From Methylotuvimicrobium alcaliphilum 20Z (GTDB lineage: Bacteria; Pseudomonadota; Gammaproteobacteria; Methylococcales; Methylomonadaceae): DNA of 64,000 bases. Position numbers and translations under genes: made by a program. Positions 1 through 7,184 of the stretch are shown in pieces; position 1 is the stretch's first letter, and the number at the start of each line of letters is the position of its first letter. The DNA lies in contig NC_016112.1 of the NCBI RefSeq assembly GCF_000968535.2, forward strand, positions 1,054,001-1,118,000. The letters run 5' to 3'. Below the pieces are notes generated by a model. That model was given only the letters and a program-made list of their open reading frames with translations, had not been told where the DNA came from and ran no database searches.

Positions 1-135
1 GGTATAAGTTAATGGGTTGGTATTTAAAAAACGGCTTGTGTGATGCCGATCGATAAAACCGGTTTATTCAGGGAATTGCTATTTCCTTGAAAATGGCGTA
101 AAAACAAAGCTCCATCGTTGATGGTTACTAGGCGG

Positions 136-154
136 GGACAACTTTGTCCTTTTT
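136..154 (+). terminator. Probable intrinsic terminator of an upstream gene
   Basis: A 6-bp perfect stem (GGACAA / TTGTCC) with a 2-nt loop is followed directly by five T residues. No gene is visible between position 1 and the cytochrome gene, so this probably ends a transcript that starts left of the window. The rest of 1-253 holds nothing I can identify beyond the cytochrome leader. Confidence 0.5.
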
Positions 155-253
155 ATTGTCGGGGTTAAAAAACTCAGTAGGGGTGTTAATAATAACTCAA
201 GATTTCCGCTACTGATTCCTGACAAGAATAATTTGTATATTTAGGAGAGTCAC

Positions 254-562
254 ATGAGTAAATCTTTAAAAATCGCTTTATTTTCTGCGCTGTCGTTAAC
301 TGCGGTAGGCGTTGCTCAGGCCAATGATGTTTTTAATAAAAATTGCGTCGCTTGTCATGCCGGCGGTAAAAACGTTATGAATCCGGATAAAACTCTCTCT
401 TCAGAGAGTTTGGAAAAAAACGGCGTGAATTCTTTGGATGCAATCAAAAAACTGGTTTCTGAAGGCAAGTCCCCAATGCCGGGATTTGCATCGACTTTGA
501 GTAAAGAAGAAATCGAAAGCGTTTCGGCCTATGTCCTGGAACAGGCAAAAAAAGGCTGGTAA
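254..562 (+). CDS. Small periplasmic c-type cytochrome (cytochrome c6/c553-like)
   Basis: A 102-residue precursor. Residues 1-23 form a signal peptide (lysines, then a hydrophobic stretch, ending AQA before N24). One haem-binding motif CVACH lies at residues 31-35, and a likely distal methionine is M75 in the SPMPGF motif, typical of class I cytochromes of the c6/c553 type. It would shuttle single electrons in the periplasm; its partner cannot be told from the sequence. AGGAGA sits 8 nt before the ATG, supporting the start. It stands alone: a hairpin follows and the next gene is 930 bp away. The family call is firm, the specific electron-transfer role is not. Confidence 0.9.
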   Translation: MSKSLKIALFSALSLTAVGVAQANDVFNKNCVACHAGGKNVMNPDKTLSSESLEKNGVNSLDAIKKLVSEGKSPMPGFASTLSKEEIESVSAYVLEQAKKGW

Positions 563-572
563 TTGTCCTGAA

Positions 573-602
573 GACCGGGGAGAGCTTTCACGCGCCCCGG
601 TC
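573..602 (+). terminator. GC-rich hairpin after the cytochrome gene
   Basis: GACCGGGG at 573-580 pairs perfectly with CCCCGGTC at 595-602, 10 bp after the cytochrome stop codon. There is no T tract afterwards, so it may be a 3'-end stabilising structure rather than a true intrinsic terminator. Confidence 0.35.
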
Positions 603-830
603 TGCACCCCGGCACCCTTGTCAAAATCGTTCAAAGAAACAGTTTCTGAGCCAGCGACGCCACGTTTCCACCTATCAAACCGATTGTTTAAGTGATTCAT
701 ATATTCAGGATACGAATCGGGTAAAGTTTCGCAAGTATTCCTGAGTTATACCTTTCGCACTTCAAATTTTGGCAATGCCAGAGGCGCCGGGCCAGCATGG
801 ATCTGGCATAGAGCCTACCGGGAGGTCTTT

Positions 831-953
831 ACCCAGCACCTAAATTCCATAGCCTGTTGGCTATGGTTAACTAACTTGGATAATTCATCCAGCACCTAAA
901 TAAGCCATGATTTTGAATCATTGCCAAAGACCTATGGAATTTAGGTGCTGGGT
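831..953. repeat. Inverted repeat, 22-bp perfect arms
   Basis: ACCCAGCACCTAAATTCCATAG at 831-852 is exactly reverse-complemented at 932-953, and a partial third copy of the CAGCACCTAAA core lies at about 889-899. The arms are separated by 79 bp. It lies in the 930-bp gene-free stretch 563-1492, which otherwise contains only the MITE-like element at 1061-1289 and the leader of the next gene. It may be a small mobile element or a pair of REP-type units; no other copy is seen in the window. Confidence 0.7.
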
Positions 954-1060
954 TCACGGCCTCCTTTGACGGCGCCCTCGGCGCCGAATTTTGATCTGCG
1001 ATGGGTATATCAAGCCTAGAAATGGTATGCGATGCGTATCCTGCGGCTCGCTTTAAGTTT

Positions 1061-1289
1061 TCTGATTAGCAAGATGCTTCAGCTTGCTGAAGCCAATTGT
1101 CCGAGCAGTGGCCAGTCGTAGCCACTTCTGCGGGACGGGTTATTTAACCCGTCCCCAACGTCTCGGTTTGCCCTAAACATTTCGGCTGACTTCGGCCAAA
1201 GTCAAAACGTTTAGGACGGGGTTGCAAACCCCGTCCTGCTAGGGATATGCTGGTTTTTGGGCTTTAGCTGAAGAAACTTGCTAATCAGG
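1061..1289. mobile_element. MITE-like element, copy 1 (CTGATTAGCAAG ends), 8-bp direct repeats
   Basis: A 229-bp non-coding element. Its ends CTGATTAGCAAG (1062-1073) and CTTGCTAATCAG (1277-1288) are inverted copies of each other, and the same ends recur at 28175-28538, 33980-34306 and 36809. The interior has several palindromic modules (for example GACGGGTTATTTAACCCGTC and GGACGGGGTTGCAAACCCCGTCC). TTAAGTTT occurs immediately outside both ends (1053-1060 and 1290-1297), consistent with an 8-bp target-site duplication. No transposase is encoded, so it would have to be mobilised in trans. Confidence 0.75.
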
Positions 1290-1492
1290 TTAAGTTTTTA
1301 CCCCAGTTTTATTTTGTAAAAGCTGGATAAGGGCATAAGTTGAATCTTGCGTAAATATTCTTAATGCTTTAGATTGCCGTCTTTCTGGACTTCCTTTATT
1401 TTGTATGGACCCGCGGTTCAGAGAAAAGCTGTTTTCGTAATTGGACGGAATTAGTATTTCCAGACCTCTACTTCATTACCCAGGCGGAGCCC

Positions 1493-2980
1493 GTGCATTC
1501 TTTATATATCGTTGTCGATCGCCTGGAAGACTGGGCGCCTTATTATCCGAGTAGCGACCTTGTTACGGTCGAGGCTTATCTGACATTGCCGGAAAGTAAA
1601 AAAGCCGGTAAGACACAGGTAATCAATCTATGCCGAGATTATGATTACCTCGGCACCGGTTATTATTGTTCGCTGTTGGCCGAAGCGCGGGGCCAACGGG
1701 TAATTCCGTCGATTCGCAGCATCAACGATTTGGCCAATCATCATTATTACCGGCTTTACGATAACAACCTCGATAAATACCTGGGTAAATATCCGGCAGG
1801 TTACGGGCAACCCGATACGGAATATTTCGGAATAAAAATTTTCTTCGGTAGGGTGTCTTATCCGCCGCTTGAAAAATTGGCCAGGCGTTTGTTTGAGCTC
1901 TATCCCAGCCCGATTCTAAATGTCGAATTCAAACGGGGCGAACGTTGGGAAATCGTTGGGATTACGCCGGGAAATCTAGCCGAATTGAATGAAAACGAAC
2001 AAAATCAATTTGCGGAAGCGATCGATGCCTACAGTCGTAAGATTTGGCGCAAACCTCGTTCGCGTAAACGGTTTCGCTTCGAAATGGCGATTCTCTACAA
2101 TCCGCAAGAGGAATTTCCGCCGAGCGATACGAAAGCCCTGAAAAACTTCATCAAAGCGGGTAATGACCTGGGTCTGGATGTCGATCTGATCGATAAAAAC
2201 GATTTTGCGCGGCTTTTGGAGTACGATGCCTTGTTCATCCGCGAAACTACAGCGATCGATCATCATACCTACCGTTTTGCCAAACGGGCGGAGAGTGAAG
2301 GTTTGGTGGTGTTGGACGATCCCGATTCGATTCTGAAATGTGCGAATAAGGTATTTTTGGCCGATTTATTGAGTGCGCATGGTGTTCCGACGCCGAAAAC
2401 GCAGTTGATCATACGCGACAAGCCGTTGGATTTCGACGAGTTGGAACAGAGCTTCGGTTATCCTCTCGTACTCAAGATTCCTCACGGTTCATTTTCGCGC
2501 GGCGTGGTCAAGGCGCATGGCCGTGAAGAGTTGGAAAACCAATGCCGCGAATTATTCAAAGAGTCCGCAATATTATTGGTACAGGAATATGTGTTGACCG
2601 ACTACGACTGGCGGATCGGTTTTTTGAACAACCGGCCGATTTATGCCTGTAAATATTTTATGGCGCGCGGGCATTGGCAGATCTACAACCATAGCAGCGA
2701 TAAAGCCAAGGGCAAAAGCGGCGGCTTTGAAACGCTCGCTGTTCACGAAGTTCCGAAGGATGTCGTGAAAACCGCAGCGAAAGCGGTTAAGCTGATCGGT
2801 GACGGGTTTTACGGTGTCGATATGAAACAAATCGCAGGCCGTAACGTGATTATCGAGATCAACGATAATCCGAGTATCGATAGCGGTGTCGAGGACGATT
2901 ATTTGGGCGAGGATTTGTATCGCATCATCATGGAGGAGTTCGTACGCCGATTGGAGCGCAAACATAGTGCTTATGCTTGA
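1493..2980 (+). CDS. RimK-like ATP-grasp ligase with RLAN-type N-terminal domain
   Basis: 495 residues starting at GTG, with AGGCGGAG 4 nt upstream; no better ATG exists. The N-terminal ~190 residues match the domain found before RimK-like ATP-grasps (RLAN type). The C-terminal ~300 residues are an ATP-grasp fold: a central lysine segment (FGYPLVLKIPHGSFSRG), a VQEYV strand, and the metal-binding end IEINDNPS near residue 465. Such enzymes form amide bonds between an acyl-phosphate and an amino group. The substrate is unknown. It is followed by a DUF2817 metallopeptidase, an acetyltransferase/peptidase fusion and an RMD1 protein, which suggests synthesis or trimming of a peptide or amino-acid conjugate rather than ribosomal S6 modification (RimK itself is about 300 residues). 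The family call is firm, the function inferred. Confidence 0.85.
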   Translation: MHSLYIVVDRLEDWAPYYPSSDLVTVEAYLTLPESKKAGKTQVINLCRDYDYLGTGYYCSLLAEARGQRVIPSIRSINDLANHHYYRLYDNNLDKYLGKYPAGYGQPDTEYFGIKIFFGRVSYPPLEKLARRLFELYPSPILNVEFKRGERWEIVGITPGNLAELNENEQNQFAEAIDAYSRKIWRKPRSRKRFRFEMAILYNPQEEFPPSDTKALKNFIKAGNDLGLDVDLIDKNDFARLLEYDALFIRETTAIDHHTYRFAKRAESEGLVVLDDPDSILKCANKVFLADLLSAHGVPTPKTQLIIRDKPLDFDELEQSFGYPLVLKIPHGSFSRGVVKAHGREELENQCRELFKESAILLVQEYVLTDYDWRIGFLNNRPIYACKYFMARGHWQIYNHSSDKAKGKSGGFETLAVHEVPKDVVKTAAKAVKLIGDGFYGVDMKQIAGRNVIIEINDNPSIDSGVEDDYLGEDLYRIIMEEFVRRLERKHSAYA

Positions 2981-3123
2981 GACAGGAAATTTCAAGGCGG
3001 TTTAGGAAAAAGCATAAAATAACTTCCCTAATGATTCCTTCGTTCCGATTGAGAGCCCGGATGCCCTAACCGCAGCGTACCTTCGAGTTCCCTATTATTT
3101 TCAGCAAACCGGATGAGTACATT

Positions 3124-4212
3124 ATGCCGAGCCATTACGACCTAGAAAGCTTTTCCACAGACTATTTCGACGCACGCGATAAGTTTCTGTCCGCCTGTTC
3201 CAGTCAGCCAGGTCATCTGAGGCGTTTTCAGCATTCATTGTTAGCCGGCGACAATCAACCGTTGTCGACCGAGGCGTTTTGGCTCGGTGAAGAACAGGTT
3301 AGTAAGGTGTTGGTCATTATCAGCGCGACCCATGGCGTCGAAGGTTTTTGCGGTTCCGCAGCGCAAATCAATTGGCTCAGACACGCACCGATGCCCGCAG
3401 GCGATACCGCAGTGTTGTTCGTTCATGCCTTGAATCCATTCGGCTTTGCTCATTTGCGCCGGGTCAACGAAGATAATGTCGATTTGAATCGTAACTTCAT
3501 CGACTTTTCCGATAGGCCTGTCAATCTAGGTTATCGAGAATTGGCCGATGTCTTGCTGCCGGAGCATTGGTCCGACGCGAACGAAAAAAGCGCAATGCAA
3601 ACAATCAACGATTACCGGAAACTTTACGGTCAACGCAAGACCGAAGAAGCAATCAGCAGCGGTCAATACGAGTATCCGCAAGGTTTGTTTTATGGCGGCG
3701 CTACTGCCACTTGGTCGAGACAAGTGGTCGAAACCGTGATGCGCGAATTCGACTTGGCGAATCGGCAACGAGTCGCGGTGGTCGATATCCATTCCGGGCT
3801 CGGACCCTATGGTTATGGTGAAGTTATTTCGGATCATCCGCCTGGCTCCACGGCTGCGACATTGGCGAAACGCTGGTTCGGCGACAGCGTCACCGAGCCG
3901 GCGCTAGGGACATCGACTTCGGTGCCTAAGCTGGGCTTGCTCGATTATGCCTGGCACAAGGTTCTGGGCGATCGCGGCTGTTATATCACGTTAGAATTCG
4001 GCACCTATTCGCTCGATACGCTGTTTCAGGTATTGCGTAAAGAAAATTATTTTTGGCACAGAGATCCGGAAACAAGGCAGCTCAGTCATCCGATACGGCA
4101 ACAAATTCGGGATTATTTTTATCCGGATAAGAGAGACTGGCAGGAAATGGTGCTGTTTCGTAGTGAGCAAGTGTTAACGCAGGCGCTTGATGGATTGGCG
4201 GATATGGATTGA
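3124..4212 (+). CDS. DUF2817 / M14-like zinc metallopeptidase
   Basis: 362 residues, cytoplasmic (no signal peptide or membrane segment). HGVEGFCG at residues 70-77 gives the H-x-x-E zinc ligands of M14-type carboxypeptidases. VDLNRNF near residue 120 and VDIHSG near residue 222 supply the substrate-binding Arg/Asn and third zinc-binding His of the same fold. It ends 3 bp before the acetyltransferase/C39 gene, so the two are surely co-transcribed. In this context it probably removes a terminal residue or de-conjugates whatever the ATP-grasp ligase makes. The substrate is unknown. The 143-bp gap to the ATP-grasp gene has no obvious terminator. Confidence 0.85.
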   Translation: MPSHYDLESFSTDYFDARDKFLSACSSQPGHLRRFQHSLLAGDNQPLSTEAFWLGEEQVSKVLVIISATHGVEGFCGSAAQINWLRHAPMPAGDTAVLFVHALNPFGFAHLRRVNEDNVDLNRNFIDFSDRPVNLGYRELADVLLPEHWSDANEKSAMQTINDYRKLYGQRKTEEAISSGQYEYPQGLFYGGATATWSRQVVETVMREFDLANRQRVAVVDIHSGLGPYGYGEVISDHPPGSTAATLAKRWFGDSVTEPALGTSTSVPKLGLLDYAWHKVLGDRGCYITLEFGTYSLDTLFQVLRKENYFWHRDPETRQLSHPIRQQIRDYFYPDKRDWQEMVLFRSEQVLTQALDGLADMD

Positions 4213-4215
4213 CGG

Positions 4216-5352
4216 ATGATGACTGATTCTGCGAACGCCGAAGAAACACCGAAAATCGTGTTTCGTAGCGCGGTCAAAAATGACGTTCGGCAATTATTAG
4301 CGATTGAAAATGCTTGTTTTACGCAGGATAAATTAACCTCGCGCAATTTTCACTGGATGCTGGAAAGAGCCAATGCCGATATCATCCTTGCCGAAATCGA
4401 AGATAAAGCGGCAGGATATGCGCTGTTGTTGTACCGCAGAGGCGCATCGCTGGCACGGCTTTATTCGTTCGCGGTGTTACCCGAATACCGCGGACTCGGT
4501 ATTGGCGTGGGCCTGCTTAATCACTCGGAAGCACGCGCTCGAGAGCGCGACTGCGTATATTTGAGGCTTGAAGTTCGTCCCGATAATCAACAAGCGATCG
4601 CGTTGTACCGAAAACAAGGTTATCGGCAATTCGATACTAAAGAAGATTATTATGAAGATCACAGCGAGGCGCTGTGCTTCGAGAAACGAATTATCTATCC
4701 GCATCCGGAAACCCGCCTGACCGTGCCGTTCTATCGGCAAACGACCGACTTCAGTTGCGGCCCTTCGGGGCTGTTGATGGCGATGGCCGGACTCAAGCCG
4801 GACATCGAATTGTCGCAGGCGCATGAATTGCAAATTTGGCGCGAATCGACGACGATTTTTATGACCTCCGGGCACGGCGGATGCGGACCTCACGGTTTGG
4901 CGCTGGCGGCTTGGCGGCGAGGGTTCGCTGTCGATGTGTATTTGAGTCAACAAGACGTGTTGTTTATCGACAGCGTGCGCAATCCGGAAAAACGCGAAGT
5001 CATCAGTCTAGTGCAAGAGGATTTTCTGCGCCAGCTCAAGCAAACCGACGTGCGCATGCATTTCGATAAAATCACGCTCGAAGCATTGACCGGGCATCTG
5101 GATGCCGGTCATATTCCGTTGATTTTGATCAGCACTTACCGGATCAATCGCAACAAAGCGCCGCATTGGGTAGTCGTGACCGCGCACGATCCGCACTTTA
5201 TTTATCTGCACGATCCCGATGTCGATACCGAGCAGCATGCCAGCGAAGCGGATAATTTTTATGTGCCGGTGCCGAAAGCCGAATTTTTGGCGATGTCCCG
5301 CTTCGGGCGCAGCCAGCTCAGAGCCGTCGTAATCATCGCGCGGCGCGAATGA
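4216..5352 (+). CDS. GNAT acetyltransferase fused to C39-like papain-fold peptidase
   Basis: 378 residues with two domains. Residues ~13-155 are a GNAT N-acetyltransferase (RimI-like) with the acetyl-CoA motif YRGLGIGVGLL at 91-101. Residues ~165-375 are a C39-like cysteine peptidase with the catalytic FSCGPSG motif (C181) and a downstream APHWVVVTAHD segment giving the His/Asp partners. A domain pair that acetylates an amine and cleaves or transfers a peptide, next to an ATP-grasp ligase and a metallopeptidase, points to a peptide-modifying pathway. Two adjacent ATGs (4216, 4219) are possible starts. It is not an ABC-type C39 exporter: there are no membrane segments and no ATPase domain. Confidence 0.85.
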   Translation: MMTDSANAEETPKIVFRSAVKNDVRQLLAIENACFTQDKLTSRNFHWMLERANADIILAEIEDKAAGYALLLYRRGASLARLYSFAVLPEYRGLGIGVGLLNHSEARARERDCVYLRLEVRPDNQQAIALYRKQGYRQFDTKEDYYEDHSEALCFEKRIIYPHPETRLTVPFYRQTTDFSCGPSGLLMAMAGLKPDIELSQAHELQIWRESTTIFMTSGHGGCGPHGLALAAWRRGFAVDVYLSQQDVLFIDSVRNPEKREVISLVQEDFLRQLKQTDVRMHFDKITLEALTGHLDAGHIPLILISTYRINRNKAPHWVVVTAHDPHFIYLHDPDVDTEQHASEADNFYVPVPKAEFLAMSRFGRSQLRAVVIIARRE

Positions 5353-5376
5353 CTAGAGGACTAGAGGACTAGAGGA
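5353..5376 (+). promoter_or_regulatory. Triple 8-bp repeat forming the ribosome-binding region of the RMD1 gene
   Basis: CTAGAGGA occurs three times head to tail, starting directly after the TGA of the upstream gene and ending 5 nt before the ATG at 5382. Each unit carries an AGAGGA Shine-Dalgarno-like core; only the last is at normal distance. Gain or loss of a unit would move the upstream stop relative to the start without changing the SD spacing. Confidence 0.6.
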
Positions 5377-5381
5377 AAGTT

Positions 5382-6176
5382 ATGACCAGCGATCGTCCGA
5401 TTAGACACTGCTTAACGGTTTGCCTTGCGCAATCCTTCGATTTTCCGGCATTGCGCGAGAAAATGTTAATGTCGGGACGCGTCAAGGCGTTTAGAAATGC
5501 CTTGGTCGTCGACTATAAAAGCGGCTGCTCGATCGTATTCGCTTACGGCGTCGCCGTGCATTGGAACGTGAGTTTGGACGAGCGGCGCAATCTTCATGAT
5601 TTGTTACTAGACTTCGCGATCAAGCCCGATGCCGAGCCGCAGGAAGACAATTTCAGCTACGAAACGAACTCCGAAAAATACCGGATACAAAGCGATCATA
5701 TCGAATTGATCGACGCCGATCAGATGGTGCTCCTGGCAGTGTCCCATGCAATGGCTCAGTCGATCAAACTGGCCGCATTCGAAAGCCATGCGATCAATAC
5801 GATCCGCGAAACCAGTCATTTGCCCGAATCCTTGGCCAGGGAAGGGAAGATACAACTCGGCAGAAAAGCCACCGCGATGATCCGGGGGCAATTGTTTCTG
5901 ACCAAGAGCGATATTATTTTGAATTACGATCTGCTCGATACGCCCGAGTTTTTCTGGGAGCATCCGGAGTACCAGAGCATTTATTCGATGGCGGCCAATT
6001 ATCTCGAAATTCAGCCGCGCACCGAAGTATTGTCGAAAAAACTCGAAACGATACACGAATTGTTGGAAATGCTGGCCGACGAACAAAAACATCAGCATTC
6101 GTCGTTTCTCGAGTGGATCATTATTTATTTGATCGCGGTCGAGATCGTGATGTCTTTGATAGATAGGGTTTTTTGA
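5382..6176 (+). CDS. RMD1/YagE-family (DUF155) membrane-anchored protein
   Basis: 264 residues. The body matches the RMD1/DUF155 family (KSGCSIVFAYGVAVHWN near the N-terminus, FFWEHPEY near residue 190, and an acidic helical stretch before the end). The C-terminus is one hydrophobic segment (WIIIYLIAVEIVMSLI), so it is probably tail-anchored in the inner membrane with the main domain in the cytoplasm. Eukaryotic RMD1/RMND1 relatives support mitochondrial translation; the bacterial role is unknown. It is the last gene of the four-gene peptide-ligation module, 29 bp after the preceding stop. Confidence 0.85.
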   Translation: MTSDRPIRHCLTVCLAQSFDFPALREKMLMSGRVKAFRNALVVDYKSGCSIVFAYGVAVHWNVSLDERRNLHDLLLDFAIKPDAEPQEDNFSYETNSEKYRIQSDHIELIDADQMVLLAVSHAMAQSIKLAAFESHAINTIRETSHLPESLAREGKIQLGRKATAMIRGQLFLTKSDIILNYDLLDTPEFFWEHPEYQSIYSMAANYLEIQPRTEVLSKKLETIHELLEMLADEQKHQHSSFLEWIIIYLIAVEIVMSLIDRVF

Positions 6177-6248
6177 TGCGTCGGCAAGAGGCTCTAAACG
6201 GCTGTCCGAATGACATATACTTCGCGGTAGTTGGTTCGCGAGCGCAGT

Positions 6249-6451
6249 AGGGTAGGTAGGAGCGAAGCGGAAAATGCAAACGGTAGGAAAATATTGCGGC
6301 CGTAATTTATAAACCCCGTCCGGCGAGAGGTCCGCGGTGGCGGGGTTGAAACGATGGGTTTTGGCTTCCGCCTCTACCCATCCTACGCAAGAGGGGGGCA
6401 TGCGGAATGGACTGCGCAGTAGGATGGGTAGGAGCGAAGCGGAAACCCATC
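6249..6451. repeat. Dispersed GGGTAGGAGCGAAGCGG repeat units
   Basis: Three units: 6249-6275, an inverted one at about 6353-6386 (GATGGGTTTTGGC...ACCCATCCTAC) and a direct one at 6419-6451. The same unit builds the 178-bp tandem repeat at 45298-45993 and the isolated copy at 41942-42033. The gene-free stretch 6177-6566 holds nothing else recognisable. Confidence 0.6.
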
Positions 6452-6566
6452 ATGGGGATCCCGCAAGCCCTTAAAAGACTTCATGAACTTCATGGTTAAA
6501 CTGCCGAATTTAGGATTATGTGGGAGCGATCCCCAGGCCGAAATTCGGCTAGCAAAGGGTATAGAG

Positions 6567-7157
6567 TCAAGCCCCTTTATGATCTTCACTGAAAATCGGC
6601 AAGGATTTCAGCAATGCAACTACGCCGAAAATCGCGGTCGCATAGATTAACGTCGATTTGATATAAGCCGGGTAGAAATTCGCCATTTTGCTCAGTTTTT
6701 CAGACCAGTCCAATGCATCGTGACGGCCCGACAACAAATAGAAGCTGAATTCGGAAATCAGAAACGCAAGCGTCGTTGCCGCGAGTAGGATTGCGAATTG
6801 TTTTAATAACACCGAAGGGTTCGACTCTTTGAATTGGGCGCACATTTTGCCGCCGAACCAGACTGCGGCATAAGTCGGAATCAAAAAGGCATAGGCCGGC
6901 GAAACGCAAAAACTGCTGACGCCGAAGAATTGAATCACGACAAAATCGATCAATGCCGCTTCGGCCAATAAAACGGCAAAAAACCGGTTGCCGCCGAACC
7001 AAAGCCCGGCCAGAAAAAATACCGCCAAAGAGGCGTCGGGGAGTTGAAAAGGCGTGCCGATATGGCTCGAGCGCGTTGCCGCCATCAACAGCATCAGTGC
7101 GATCGCGCCAGGCTGAATAGGTAGGTTTTGGACAGGTAAACGTTGTGCGATATTCAT
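6567..7157 (-). CDS. btuM: Candidate BtuM-family cobalamin transporter (ECF S-component-like)
   Basis: 196 residues, strongly hydrophobic with about six membrane segments. I chose the second ATG (7157) because GGAG lies 8 nt before it, against 2 nt for the first ATG at 7163. It lies 27 bp after btuB on the same strand, downstream of the cobalamin riboswitch, so it is in the same B12-controlled unit. BtuM proteins of Gram-negative bacteria are small six-helix B12 transporters with an invariant cysteine that ligates the cobalt; here a lone conserved-looking Cys lies in the motif GVSSFCVSPAY at residue 84, close to the expected position. The membrane topology and context are seen. The BtuM name rests on length, the Cys motif and context, so other ECF-type S components are possible. 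Confidence 0.6.
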   Translation of the reverse strand: MNIAQRLPVQNLPIQPGAIALMLLMAATRSSHIGTPFQLPDASLAVFFLAGLWFGGNRFFAVLLAEAALIDFVVIQFFGVSSFCVSPAYAFLIPTYAAVWFGGKMCAQFKESNPSVLLKQFAILLAATTLAFLISEFSFYLLSGRHDALDWSEKLSKMANFYPAYIKSTLIYATAIFGVVALLKSLPIFSEDHKGA

Positions 7158-7184
7158 CGTCATTTCTCCGATAAGGTTAAGTTT

